Notes: generated by a model from the letters alone, not told the origin. A stretch of 64,000 nt of DNA from Brevibacterium sp. CCUG 69071 (GCF_021023135.1 NZ_PGFV01000001.1:1054001-1118000), one strand, 5' to 3'. Shown: positions 27,950 through 36,863, counted from the stretch's first letter. Numbers and translations are program-made.

Positions 27950-29194
27950 TCACTCGCCTTTCGGATCCGACTGCCTGCGCAACAGCGAGGCCTGCGAAAT
28001 CGCGGAGGTGCCGAACCTGCGCCTGACATCGTCGAGGGCGACCTCGGCCTCCCGACCCGAATGCTCCGGCTCATCGAGTCTGGCCTGCCGCCCACTGACG
28101 GCGTAGTCCATCAGGCCTGCTGCCCGCACACCGAGCAGCCGGACGCCCTGCGGCCTCTGTTCACGCAGCTTGCGCAGGGACGGCCGCAGTGCCTCGTACA
28201 TCTCCCGTGCGAGATCGGTGGGCGCCTCGAGGGTGATCGAGCGCGACAGCGTGGTGAAGTCCGCGAGACGGTACTTCATCCCCAGGGTGGTCGCCACCTT
28301 CCCTTCGGCCCGCACCCGATGAGCGACCTTGTCCGCCAGACGCAGCAGCTCGTGCTCCAAAGCGTCGAGCTCCCACACGTCCTCGCCGAAGGTGTGCTCG
28401 TTGCTGATCGAATGATCCCTGGCCTGACGGTCCATCCCATGCGAGTCCAGTCCGTGGGCGCTGCGCCACAGGTGGTGCCCATGGGCGCCGAACACTCGCC
28501 CGGCCCAGGCCTCGTCGACGGCGGCGAGATCGCCGATCAGACGGATGCCGTACTTCGAGAACGACTCACGGGTCTTCTCCCCCACCCCGGGCAGCGCTTC
28601 GATGGGCATCGGGTCGAGGAACTCCTGGGTCTTCGCCAATGGGACGAGGAGCTGACCATTGGGTTTGGCCCGCGTCGACGCGAGCTTCGCCACCACGCGG
28701 CTGCCGGCGATGCCGACGGAGGCGCTCAGTCCCGTCCGCTCCCGGATGCGGGCCCGCAGCTCGGAGGTGATCCGGATCGGAGAGCCGAGTCTGCGCACGG
28801 CACCGGCGACATCGATGTAGGCCTCGTCCACACTCACCTGCAGGTAGTCGGGGGTGACGGTGGCGACGAGGTCGAAGACTTGGCGGGAGTAGTCCGAATA
28901 CAGACCGTGGGACGGTGGGATCACCTCGGCGAAGGGGCACAGCGTGATGGCCCGGGACATCGGCATCGCCGCATGCACTCCGTACTCGCGGGCCTCGTAG
29001 CTGGCCGAGACGACGACACCGCGGCCGCTGCGGCCGCCGACGATGACGGGACGACCGAGCAGCTCCGGTCGGCTGAGCAGTTCGACGGAGACGAAGAAGG
29101 AGTCCATGTCGAGATGAAGCATGGTCGCACCGGTGTCGTCCGAGCCCAGTCGGCTCAGATCGCCACCGGACCGTGCCAGCTGCTTCCGACTCAT
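27950..29194 (-). CDS. dinB: DNA polymerase IV (Y-family)
   Basis: A 414-residue translesion polymerase. The catalytic metal motif LHLDMDSFFVSVELL is near residues 26-40, and the second acidic pair is in VSVDEAYIDV (near 115). The helix-hairpin-helix LPGVGEKTRESFSKYG follows, with a little-finger domain after it. Start set at ATG 29194 (MSRKQLARSG), with an AGGGCGG site; an upstream ATG adds 24 residues. No LexA/SOS box is obvious in the 98 nt to the divergent lipoprotein gene. A beta-clamp peptide was not identified with certainty. Confidence 0.93.
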   Translation of the reverse strand: MSRKQLARSGGDLSRLGSDDTGATMLHLDMDSFFVSVELLSRPELLGRPVIVGGRSGRGVVVSASYEAREYGVHAAMPMSRAITLCPFAEVIPPSHGLYSDYSRQVFDLVATVTPDYLQVSVDEAYIDVAGAVRRLGSPIRITSELRARIRERTGLSASVGIAGSRVVAKLASTRAKPNGQLLVPLAKTQEFLDPMPIEALPGVGEKTRESFSKYGIRLIGDLAAVDEAWAGRVFGAHGHHLWRSAHGLDSHGMDRQARDHSISNEHTFGEDVWELDALEHELLRLADKVAHRVRAEGKVATTLGMKYRLADFTTLSRSITLEAPTDLAREMYEALRPSLRKLREQRPQGVRLLGVRAAGLMDYAVSGRQARLDEPEHSGREAEVALDDVRRRFGTSAISQASLLRRQSDPKGE

Positions 29195-29280
29195 CGTCCG
29201 CCCTTGTCCATCGCCTGCCTCCGCTCGCCGCCGGTCCCCTGGCTGCGGGGGTTCCGTCGGTTCCATCGGTGAAGTCCGGG

Positions 29281-29295
29281 TACCCTAGAGACATG
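29281..29295 (+). promoter_or_regulatory. Candidate leaderless promoter of the lipoprotein gene
   Basis: TACCCT at 29281-29286 fits the TANNNT -10 pattern and lies 6 nt before the ATG at 29293, so transcription would begin at or next to the start codon. Leaderless transcripts are frequent in actinobacteria. No ribosome site is seen in front of this ATG, which agrees. No clear -35 element. Confidence 0.5.
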
Positions 29296-29832
29296 GTATC
29301 GCGCACCACTGTCATGACATTGCCGATCGCTCTGACCCTCGTGCTCACAGGCTGCTCGGGCACGGGCGACGACGCTGCGGAACAGACCCCGTCTGCCGAG
29401 GCGTCCCAGTCCACGGACACCGCTTCCGCACCCGAGGAGTCCGAGTCCGCGGGCACGGAGGACGCCGAGGGTGACGCAGCAGCGTCGACGGACATCGAGG
29501 ATCTGCCCGACTACGTCAAGCCCTACCCGGATTCGACCGTGCTCTCGAGTTCGGTGGCTCCGGCGGAGACCGACAAGGACACGAAGAAGCCCGAGCAGGT
29601 CAGCCTCGTGGTCAGGGCCGAGGCCGACGCCAAGGACATCTTCAAGTTCTACGAGAAGGAACTGGGCAAGGCCGACTTCGAAGCTTACGGCGACGAGGTC
29701 AAGACGGACAGCGGCCGGGTGATGAACTTCAAGCACAAGAAGAACGACGGACTCCTCGTCGTCACCGTCGCTGAGGACCCCGAGAACAAGGACAACTCGA
29801 TCGTCACGGTCGGCGGGAACATCGTTCAATGA
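29293..29832 (+). CDS. Small secreted lipoprotein of unknown function
   Basis: A 179-residue protein with a lipoprotein signal peptide: hydrophobic stretch 8-19 and lipobox LTGC with Cys21. A Thr/Ser/Glu-rich acidic spacer (25-65) follows, then a compact C-terminal domain containing DLPDYVKPYPDSTVLSS and FKFYEKELGKADFEA. That pattern resembles small domains predicting a residue-pair fold on the outer membrane leaflet, but I do not recognise the family. Its stop overlaps the start of the prenyl synthase gene (ATGA), so the two are cotranscribed. Confidence 0.8.
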   Translation: MVSRTTVMTLPIALTLVLTGCSGTGDDAAEQTPSAEASQSTDTASAPEESESAGTEDAEGDAAASTDIEDLPDYVKPYPDSTVLSSSVAPAETDKDTKKPEQVSLVVRAEADAKDIFKFYEKELGKADFEAYGDEVKTDSGRVMNFKHKKNDGLLVVTVAEDPENKDNSIVTVGGNIVQ

Positions 29833-31031
29833 CCCGAGCCGACGTCACGGACCCGTTCGACCCCCGGACGCCGCGCACGATCTCCGGCCTCGACGATCCG
29901 AAAGCCATCGTCGCCGAGGTGACCGCGGAGATCGAAGCGTTCCTGGCGGAGAAGGCCGATGAGTTCACCGCCATCTCCCCCGACGCACGCGAGATCGGCC
30001 GAGCACTGCTCGACTACACACGGGGCGGGAAGCGGATCCGCCCGGTCCTGCTGTGGTGGGGTTATCAACTCGCCGTCGGTGAGGACTTCGACCGGGAGCG
30101 GTTGAGCTCCGGACTCGCCCAGGCTGCGGGCTCGCTCGAACTCCTCCACGCCGCCGCACTCATCCACGACGACGTCATCGACCATTCGGACACCAGGCGC
30201 GGAGAACCCGCCCTGCACCGGAAGTTCGAATCCCGGCATGCGGCCAAGGGCTACAAAGGCGAGGGCGATTCCTTCGGCGTGGCCTCGGCCATCGTCATCG
30301 GCGACATCTGCCTGGCCCTGAGCGAGGAGATGTTCGAACGTTCCCAGGACAGCCTCGGCATCACCGCGCAGGCTCGCGAACTGCGGGCCACGCTGCGCCG
30401 CGACGTCATGGTCGGTCAGTACCTCGATGTGCTCGCCGAGGTGATTCCGCTCAGCGATGAGCGCATCGGCGAGCGGGCGTGGGAGGTGCTCAGCTTCAAG
30501 TCGGCGAAGTATTCGGTCGAGCAGCCGCTCCTCCTCGGCGCCGCGATGGGCGGAGCGGATGCCGAGCAGCTGAGCGAGATCTCCCGGTTCGGTCTGCCTC
30601 TGGGCCAGGCCTTCCAGCTGCGTGACGATGTCCTCGGCATCGTCGGGGATCCCGCGGCGACCGGCAAGCCTTCGGGCGATGACATCCGTGAGGGCAAGCG
30701 GACCGTACTCATCGCGGAGACGGTGCGCAGGCTCTCATCCGCACAGTCCGAGATCCTCGCAGATCGGCTGGGAGTTCCGTCCCTGACCGACGCCGAGGTG
30801 GACGAATGCGTCGAGATGATCACCGCCACCGGCGGGCTCGCCGCCGTGGAGGCATTCATCGAGGACAAACGTGCGGAGGCCCTGGCGGTCCTCGACGAAT
30901 GGGCCCGCGCCGCCGAACCGGTCGCCGACCAGAACTCCGGGCCGCAATCGGAACCGCGCACCCGCCTCGGCGATGGTGCCCATCGACGTCTCGCGGAGTT
31001 CGCGGACGCGCTGGCCTACCGCACGAGTTAA
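29829..31031 (+). CDS. Polyprenyl (probably geranylgeranyl) diphosphate synthase, IdsA-like
   Basis: A 400-residue trans-prenyltransferase that condenses isopentenyl diphosphate with allylic primers. The first aspartate-rich motif is DDVID at 114-118 within LIHDDVIDHSDTRRG. The second is DDVLG within FQLRDDVLGIVGD, a form common in actinobacterial IdsA enzymes. It is the counterpart, by position, of mycobacterial idsA2 (Rv2173) next to Rv2175c and pknL. Product chain length cannot be assigned safely. The C-terminal 30 residues are Ala/Arg-rich. Confidence 0.9.
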   Translation: MTRADVTDPFDPRTPRTISGLDDPKAIVAEVTAEIEAFLAEKADEFTAISPDAREIGRALLDYTRGGKRIRPVLLWWGYQLAVGEDFDRERLSSGLAQAAGSLELLHAAALIHDDVIDHSDTRRGEPALHRKFESRHAAKGYKGEGDSFGVASAIVIGDICLALSEEMFERSQDSLGITAQARELRATLRRDVMVGQYLDVLAEVIPLSDERIGERAWEVLSFKSAKYSVEQPLLLGAAMGGADAEQLSEISRFGLPLGQAFQLRDDVLGIVGDPAATGKPSGDDIREGKRTVLIAETVRRLSSAQSEILADRLGVPSLTDAEVDECVEMITATGGLAAVEAFIEDKRAEALAVLDEWARAAEPVADQNSGPQSEPRTRLGDGAHRRLAEFADALAYRTS

Positions 31032-31043
31032 ACGGCGATGCGA

Positions 31044-31109
31044 GGGCCGAACGGTGACGTTCGGGCCGCGATCGCAGTTCTTCTCAGCGCGATCGCAGGT
31101 CTTCTCAGA
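31044..31109. terminator. Convergent terminator hairpin and 21-bp tandem repeat
   Basis: Between the stops of the prenyl synthase (+) and the Rv2175c-like gene (-). A GGCCGAAC / GTTCGGGCC stem lies at 31044-31067. It is followed by two copies of a 21-bp unit starting GCGATCGCAG and ending TTCTTCTCAG or GTCTTCTCAG (31068 and 31089). The stem has one bulge. Terminator role inferred from position. Confidence 0.42.
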
Positions 31110-31464
31110 AGGCCAGGGCCTGTGCCCGGCGCCTGACTTCCTTGCGATTGCCCGCACGGAGCAGATCGATGGGGCGCCCGGGCAGGGAGTCATCGGGGGT
31201 GAACAGCCATTCGATGGCTTCCTCGTCGCCGAACCCGGCATCGCGCAGCGTACTCAGCGTGCCCTTGACCGGGGTGACGACGGACCCGTCTTCGCGGAAG
31301 AAGGCGAGCGGCACCTGCATGACCTTGGGCTTACCGTGTTTGTAGCCGCAGATCGCGCCGTCTTCGAGCAGACGTCGCACCTGTGAGATGCCGAGTCCGG
31401 TCATCTCCGCAATATCGGGCAGCGTGGCCCAGTCCTGGACGAGTTCTTCCGTATTCACGCCCAC
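31105..31464 (-). CDS. Rv2175c-like DNA-binding protein
   Basis: A 119-residue protein with a winged helix-turn-helix near the N-terminus (LPDIAEMTGLGISQVRRLLEDG, about 15-36) and a C-terminal domain holding DAGFGDEEAIEWLFTPDDSLPGRPIDLL. It matches the Rv2175c family; in M. tuberculosis the homologue is a DNA-binding substrate of the kinase PknL. Here it is divergent from the LysM-pknL operon and separated from it by 122 nt, so the kinase-substrate link is probably retained. Confidence 0.9.
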   Translation of the reverse strand: MGVNTEELVQDWATLPDIAEMTGLGISQVRRLLEDGAICGYKHGKPKVMQVPLAFFREDGSVVTPVKGTLSTLRDAGFGDEEAIEWLFTPDDSLPGRPIDLLRAGNRKEVRRRAQALAF

Positions 31465-31586
31465 CAGCCTAGCAATATTCGGCGAAACACCTCGCCATGC
31501 GGAACCGAATGCTCGGGTGGAGGCCGGTCACTCGATAGTCTGGATGATGAACCTTCCCCATTCGACATGAAGCCAACAGGTGACAG

Positions 31587-32774
31587 ATGACACGCACGCG
31601 ACGGACTCCTCAGACGCCCGTTACCGCCGCCCCTGACATCCGTGCTGCCTCAAAGGTGAATTCGACGGGCCCGATCCCCGGCACCGAGAACATCGAATCC
31701 ACTGACCCCACGGAACCTGCGGCGGACGCAGACCAGCCCCACGACGATGCGCCCTCAACCGACTCTGCACACGCCGACTCAGAACCTGCCGACTCCGCAA
31801 CTGCCGACTCCGCAACTGCCGAGTCCGGCCCTGCCGACTCTGGCCCCGTCACTTCCGCCGGGTCCGGCCCGCAGTGGACCTCCGGAACCACCGGCGTGAC
31901 CGTTCCCGTCACCCACGGCGGCCGTACCTACAAGGCGAAGCAGGGCGACACTCTCTACGGCGTCGCCAGCAAACACGGAGTCTCCGTGCCTGCTTTGGCC
32001 GAGCTCAACCGGATCTCTCCACGGCAAAATCTGCACCAGGGTCAGGTGCTGTCCCTGCCGGAGAAGAACGACCTGCCCGACGTGGATCCTTCGCACATCG
32101 TCGCCCCGGGTGAGACCCTGGCGGGGATCGCGGCGCGACACGGCGTCGCACCCGCGACGCTGCGCCGGGCCAATGCGATGGGCGATGACTCCTACATCAC
32201 GGTCGGTGAGCTTCTGCTGCTGCGGACCTCGGCCGCTCGCCCCAGACGCAGCGCCCCCGAGGTGCCCACGGACATTCCCCGCGTCGCCACCAGTACACAG
32301 GTCGAGGGCATCCATCCCGCGGTCCTCCACGCCGCCCGACTGAACAAATTCACCCTCCTGCACCGGCGCCATCCCGCACCTGCACAGGCCAAACTGCTCG
32401 TGGCCCGGATCGCCGAAGAGCTCGGTGCCGACCCCGCGCTCATGCAGGCGGTCGCCGCCCAGGAGTCCGGCTTTCAGCACACCACCGTCTCCGCCGGCAA
32501 CGCGATCGGCATCATGCAGGTGACTCCGCGGTCGGGCCGTTGGGCCAGCGACATCGTCGGCCGTGGCCTCGATCTCCTCGACATCGCGGACAACATCGTC
32601 GCCGGCACCGTCATCCTCGGCTGGCTCATCGAGACGGCCGAGTCCGAGGACGAGGCACTGGCCGGCTACTACCAGGATCTGCGCTCGGTGCGCAGCGACG
32701 GTCTCCTGCCGGAGACGAAGGCCTTCGTCCGAGCCGTGCAGCTGCAGCGCAACCGGATGCGGGAGGCCCTGTGA
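31587..32774 (+). CDS. LysM-domain lytic transglycosylase without visible signal peptide
   Basis: A 395-residue protein. Residues 1-105 are Ser/Ala/Asp/Pro-rich, with ADSATADSATAESGPADSG-like repeats. LysM domains lie at about 114-157 and 169-213, and a goose-type/SLT lysozyme fold at about 270-390 has the likely catalytic Glu293 in AAQESGF, followed by GIMQVTP. An in-frame TGA lies 6 nt before the ATG, so the start cannot move upstream, yet no hydrophobic export signal is seen. It overlaps the kinase gene by 4 nt (GTGA), which makes the two a pair. Confidence 0.87.
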   Translation: MTRTRRTPQTPVTAAPDIRAASKVNSTGPIPGTENIESTDPTEPAADADQPHDDAPSTDSAHADSEPADSATADSATAESGPADSGPVTSAGSGPQWTSGTTGVTVPVTHGGRTYKAKQGDTLYGVASKHGVSVPALAELNRISPRQNLHQGQVLSLPEKNDLPDVDPSHIVAPGETLAGIAARHGVAPATLRRANAMGDDSYITVGELLLLRTSAARPRRSAPEVPTDIPRVATSTQVEGIHPAVLHAARLNKFTLLHRRHPAPAQAKLLVARIAEELGADPALMQAVAAQESGFQHTTVSAGNAIGIMQVTPRSGRWASDIVGRGLDLLDIADNIVAGTVILGWLIETAESEDEALAGYYQDLRSVRSDGLLPETKAFVRAVQLQRNRMREAL

Positions 32775-34855
32775 GCACCCGACAGGATCCGCTGATCGGC
32801 ACCGTCCTCAACGACCGCTATCGCATCGACGCCAAGATCGCCCGCGGCGGGATGGCGATGGTCTATCGCGGCACGGATCTCCGCCTCGACCGTGAGATCG
32901 CGATCAAGGTGATGCACGAACACCTGATCTCCGATGACACCTTCGTCGAACGCTTCCGCCGTGAGGCCATCAACGCCGGGCGACTCACCCACCCCAACCT
33001 CGTGGCCATCCACGACCAGGCCCGGGATGGGGACATCGTCTACCTCGTCATGGAGCACTTGCCCTCGGTGACCCTGCGCCGCGAACTCAAGCACCGCGGC
33101 ACCTTCACACCCAGGCAGGCCATCGTCGTCCTCGACGCGATCCTCGCCGCCCTTGAAGCTGTCCATTCGACCGGCATCATCCACCGCGACCTCAAGCCCG
33201 ACAATGTGCTGCTGGGCACCGACGGCCAGGTCAAACTCGCCGATTTCGGTCTTGCTCGAGCCGTCACCACCGCGACCACGACGAAGACGCTCATCGGCAC
33301 CGTCGGCTATGTCGCGCCGGAGCTCGTGACTCGGGCCGGGGCGGATGCCCGCACCGATCTCTACACGGTCGGCATCATGTTCTACGAGATGCTCACCGGC
33401 ACGCAGCCCTACACCGATGATGTGCCGATCCAGGTCGCCTACCGTCACGTCCACGACACCGTTCCCCCGCCCTCGGAGAAGGTGCCGAGGCTGAGTCCGC
33501 GTCTCGACGCGCTCGTGCTGTGGGCGACGTCGAAGGATCCCGAAGATCGGCCCGATGACGCCGCACAGTTCCGCAATGCCCTCGCCGAGGCGCGCGCTGA
33601 GATGAACGAAGCCGAACTCGACCTCGGCGATCCCGATGTCGAGCCCGGCGAGCACTCCCCCGCCCTGACCGCGAGCATCGATCTCGGGGAAGAGGTACCC
33701 AAGGAGAAGAAGTCCCGCACCGACGAGATCCCCTACCTCGAGACCGACGAAGTCGACGACGCGGTTCCCGCCGCCGAAGACGATGAGGACGCGACGAGTT
33801 CCGGAGCCGGAGCCGCTGGAGCCGGCATCGCCGGTGCCGGGGCTGCCGCTGCCGGCATCGGCGGTGTCACGACAGCACCCAGCTCCGCCTCTGCCTCCGA
33901 GGACGATGCGGCCTCCGAGAATGATGCGGCTTCCGAGGATGATGCTGACCAGCCCGATGACAACTCGGCCGGCGAGGCCGATGATGGGACCGCCGTCGCT
34001 GCCGGCGCTGCCGGAGACGGAGCAGCCGGAACCGGGGCGGCCGCCGTAGGGACCACCTCGGCGGGGGCAGTGCCTCATCGCAGACGTCGGCGCCGCCTGC
34101 TGACGACCATCGTCGCCGTCGCCGCCGTGCTCGCGCTCGTCGCGTGGCTCGTCATCGCGAACCAACCGGCACCGACGTCCATCGTGCCTGCTCAGTTGGC
34201 CGGCAAGCAGCTTGAAGAGGTGACCTCGCAGCTCGAGGACTCCGACCTGCAGGCGGAGCCGAAGGAAGTCTTCGACGACACCATCCCGGCCGGACAGGTG
34301 ATCGGCACCGAACCCGTGAGCGGCGCCGAACTCGCCCCCGATTCGACGGTCACCGTCGTCGTGTCTAAGGGCGAGGAGATGTTCGCGGTGCCCGATCTCG
34401 AGGGCAAGACCTCCGACGAAGCGGAGAAGGCGCTGAAGGACGCCGAGCTCTCGGTGGGCAAGGTCGACGAGGAATACAGCGACTCGGTCAAGAACGACGT
34501 CGTCATCTCGGCGTCGAAGAAGGCCGGCGAGGAGCTGTCCAAGGACACGAAGATCGATCTCGTGGTCTCCAAGGGCGTCGCCCCGACGCCCGTGCCCGAC
34601 GTCGAAGGCCTCACCTTCGACGCCGCCTATGCGACCCTGGCCAAGCGCGGCTTCCGGGTCGGCAAGGACGAGGTCTTCTCCGATGACGTGCCCAAGGGCA
34701 AGGTGGTCTCGCAATTCCCGAAGAGCACCGAATCGAAGCCGGTCGACTCCCTCATCATCGTCCGCGTCTCCAAGGGCAAGGAGAAGAAAGAGGAGTCCAA
34801 GGACGACAAGAAGGATGAGAAGAAGGACGAGGACGACAAGGACAAGAAGGACTAG
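32771..34855 (+). CDS. PASTA-domain serine/threonine protein kinase (PknL-like)
   Basis: A 694-residue transmembrane kinase. Start is GTG 32771 with a GGGAGG site; the frame is open far upstream but that part is shadow. Kinase domain about 16-280: Lys46, HRDLKPDN with Asp140, DFG at 158-160, and a Thr-rich activation loop (TTATTTKTLIGT). A long Ala/Gly/Asp-rich linker leads to a transmembrane helix (about 440-460), then three PASTA domains and a Lys/Glu/Asp tail. PASTA domains bind muropeptides. Position next to the Rv2175c-like gene and aroG identifies it as PknL. Confidence 0.92.
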   Translation: MSTRQDPLIGTVLNDRYRIDAKIARGGMAMVYRGTDLRLDREIAIKVMHEHLISDDTFVERFRREAINAGRLTHPNLVAIHDQARDGDIVYLVMEHLPSVTLRRELKHRGTFTPRQAIVVLDAILAALEAVHSTGIIHRDLKPDNVLLGTDGQVKLADFGLARAVTTATTTKTLIGTVGYVAPELVTRAGADARTDLYTVGIMFYEMLTGTQPYTDDVPIQVAYRHVHDTVPPPSEKVPRLSPRLDALVLWATSKDPEDRPDDAAQFRNALAEARAEMNEAELDLGDPDVEPGEHSPALTASIDLGEEVPKEKKSRTDEIPYLETDEVDDAVPAAEDDEDATSSGAGAAGAGIAGAGAAAAGIGGVTTAPSSASASEDDAASENDAASEDDADQPDDNSAGEADDGTAVAAGAAGDGAAGTGAAAVGTTSAGAVPHRRRRRRLLTTIVAVAAVLALVAWLVIANQPAPTSIVPAQLAGKQLEEVTSQLEDSDLQAEPKEVFDDTIPAGQVIGTEPVSGAELAPDSTVTVVVSKGEEMFAVPDLEGKTSDEAEKALKDAELSVGKVDEEYSDSVKNDVVISASKKAGEELSKDTKIDLVVSKGVAPTPVPDVEGLTFDAAYATLAKRGFRVGKDEVFSDDVPKGKVVSQFPKSTESKPVDSLIIVRVSKGKEKKEESKDDKKDEKKDEDDKDKKD

Positions 34856-34882
34856 TCGCCGAGCCGTCCCTTCAGCATTGAC

Positions 34883-34922
34883 AATGCCGGTGGCCCTGCA
34901 GATCTGCAGGGCCACCGGCATT
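34883..34922. terminator. 40-bp perfect palindrome, convergent terminator
   Basis: A perfect palindrome (centre AGATCT, arms beginning AATGCCGGTGGCCCTGC) lies 27 nt after the kinase stop and 20 nt before the aroG stop. It can form a 20-bp stem (or cruciform). It most likely terminates both convergent transcripts. Confidence 0.82.
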
Positions 34923-34942
34923 CTCGTGCAGGGGGTGAGGAA

Positions 34943-36337
34943 TCAGCCTCGGCGGGTGAGGTACTCCGCGACCTGGAAGGCCATCTCCAGGGACTGATCG
35001 TGGTTGAGTCGCGGATCGACGAGAGTCTCGTAGCGACGACGCAGACCTTCGTCGTCGATCTCCGTGGCTCCGCCCATGATCTCGGTGACGTCATCGCCGG
35101 TGAGCTCGATATGCAGGCCGCCGGGAATGGTCCCCGCGTCCTGGTGAGCGGTGAAGAAACCTTCGACCTCGGCCATGACGTCTTCGAACCTGCGGGTCTT
35201 GTACCCCGTGTTCGAGGTGATGGTGTTGCCGTGCATCGGATCGCAGACCCACGTCACGTGCGGCAGACGATCGCCGATGCCGGCCAGCAGCTTCGGCAGG
35301 GACTCGCCGATCTTGCCGGCGCCCATCCGAGTGACGAAGGTCAGGCGTCCGGGCTCGGCCTCGGGGTCGAGCTTGTCCGCGAGGGCAAGAGCGTCCTCGG
35401 CGGTTGCGGTCGGGCCGAGCTTGACGCCGATGGGGTTGCGGACCTTCGACAGGAAGTCGACGTGGGCACCGTCGATCTCACGGGTGCGTTCACCGATCCA
35501 CAGGAAGTGACCCGAGACATCATAGGCCTGGCCAGTGCGGGAGTCGATTCTCGTCAGCGCACGTTCGTATTCAAGCAGAAGCGCCTCGTGGGCGGCGTAG
35601 AACTCGGTGGTTTTGAGCGCATCGAAGTCGGCCCCACAGGCGTCCATGAAGCGGATCGCACGATCGATCTCGGCGGCCGTCTGCTCGTAGCGCTGGTATC
35701 CGGGATTCGAGGCCAGGAAGCCGCGGTTCCATTCGTGGACGAAGCGCAGATCGGCGAATCCGCCTTGGGTGAAGGCGCGGATGAGATTGAGGGTCGAGGC
35801 AGAGACGTGGTACGCCTGCAGGAGCCTCGCCGGGTCGTGCCGGCGGGACTCCTCGGTGAACTCGTATCCGTTGACGATGTCGCCGCGGAACGAGGGAAGC
35901 GTCACCCCGTCTCGCGTCTCCATGTCTGCCGAGCGCGGCTTGGCGAACTGACCGGCCATCCGGCCGATCTTGACCACAGGCATCGAACCGCCGTAGGTCA
36001 GCACGGCCGCCATCTGCAGCACGGTCTGGATTCGCGCACGGATCTTATCGGCTTGGGCACCGGCGAAGGATTCGGCGCAGTCGCCACCGGCGAGGACGAA
36101 TGCCTCGCCACGGGAGGCGGCTGCGATGCGCTGCTTGAGCACATCGGCCTCACCGGCGAAGATCAGCGGAGGCGAGCTGCGCAGATTGCCCAGTGCCTCT
36201 TCCAGCGCCTGTCCGTCGAGATAGGTCGGCTGCTGCTTCGGATCCATCTCCCGCCAGGTGTCGAGGCCTCCGAGGTCGTCGGCATCGGCTGAGGCGATGT
36301 TCCGATTGGCGAATACAGGATCGGTATGAAGGCTCAC
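34943..36337 (-). CDS. aroG: Class II 3-deoxy-D-arabino-heptulosonate 7-phosphate synthase
   Basis: A 464-residue enzyme that condenses phosphoenolpyruvate and erythrose-4-phosphate, the first step of the shikimate pathway. It is plant-type (class II): LAGGDCAESF near 82 carries the metal-binding Cys, and KIGRMAGQFAKPRS near 122 and CDPMHGNT near 372 hold substrate and metal residues. In mycobacteria the class II enzyme is regulated together with chorismate mutase. Its place beside pknL and the DUF151 gene matches related actinobacteria. Confidence 0.95.
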   Translation of the reverse strand: MSLHTDPVFANRNIASADADDLGGLDTWREMDPKQQPTYLDGQALEEALGNLRSSPPLIFAGEADVLKQRIAAASRGEAFVLAGGDCAESFAGAQADKIRARIQTVLQMAAVLTYGGSMPVVKIGRMAGQFAKPRSADMETRDGVTLPSFRGDIVNGYEFTEESRRHDPARLLQAYHVSASTLNLIRAFTQGGFADLRFVHEWNRGFLASNPGYQRYEQTAAEIDRAIRFMDACGADFDALKTTEFYAAHEALLLEYERALTRIDSRTGQAYDVSGHFLWIGERTREIDGAHVDFLSKVRNPIGVKLGPTATAEDALALADKLDPEAEPGRLTFVTRMGAGKIGESLPKLLAGIGDRLPHVTWVCDPMHGNTITSNTGYKTRRFEDVMAEVEGFFTAHQDAGTIPGGLHIELTGDDVTEIMGGATEIDDEGLRRRYETLVDPRLNHDQSLEMAFQVAEYLTRRG

Positions 36338-36367
36338 AACGGTTCTTTCATGACGGTTCTTCGATGG

Positions 36368-36853
36368 CTAGGACGTTTCGGGACCGGTTTCGAAGTCTTC
36401 GGCGGAGACATTGTCGAGGAAGTCCCTGAACTGGGCGACTTCGTCCTCGTCGGCCTCCGGGGCTTCGATGCCGGATTCCTCGAGCAGTTCGGAGTCGACG
36501 TAGACGGGGCAGTGGGCGGTCAGCGCCAAGGTCACGGCGTCCGAGGGCCTGGCGGAGATCGCCTTGCCGTCGCTCGTGTGCAACTCGGCGAGGAAGATCT
36601 GCCCGTCCTTGCCGGTGATGGTGACATCGGACAGCTCGGCCTCATAGGCGGCGAGGGTGTCGATGAGGAGCGCGTGGGCCATCGGCCGCGGCGGAGTCAG
36701 TCCGCGCTGAGCGATCGACAGCGCGTTCGCCTCGATCGCCCCCACCCAGATCGGCAGATAGTAGGCAGGTTCCGTGGCTTTGAGCAAAAGGATCGGCTGG
36801 TTGGCGGGCATTTCGATGCGGACGCCGACAACCTCGACTTCAACGTTTGACAT
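36368..36853 (-). CDS. Bifunctional nuclease family (DUF151) protein
   Basis: A 161-residue protein with the DUF151 domain over about 1-120 (VEVEVVGVRIEMPANQPILLLK, then LPIWVGAIEANALSIA and SDAVTLALTA). Family members have been called bifunctional nucleases, but the activity is poorly established. In mycobacteria a DUF151 gene lies beside gcvH, garA and a MerR regulator, and the same group appears here. The last 35 residues are acidic. It starts 10 nt after the FHA gene. Confidence 0.9.
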   Translation of the reverse strand: MSNVEVEVVGVRIEMPANQPILLLKATEPAYYLPIWVGAIEANALSIAQRGLTPPRPMAHALLIDTLAAYEAELSDVTITGKDGQIFLAELHTSDGKAISARPSDAVTLALTAHCPVYVDSELLEESGIEAPEADEDEVAQFRDFLDNVSAEDFETGPETS

Positions 36854-36863
36854 TATCCCCCGG

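Noticed and set aside
29839-31031. Second aspartate-rich motif DDVLG seen as a damaged DDxxD in the prenyl synthase
   Set aside because: This form is usual in actinobacterial IdsA-type enzymes, so it is not evidence for loss of function.
32540-32770. Upstream extension of the kinase frame inside the LysM gene
   Set aside because: GTG 32771 has a ribosome site and starts right before the kinase domain; the extension reads as Arg/Pro-rich shadow.
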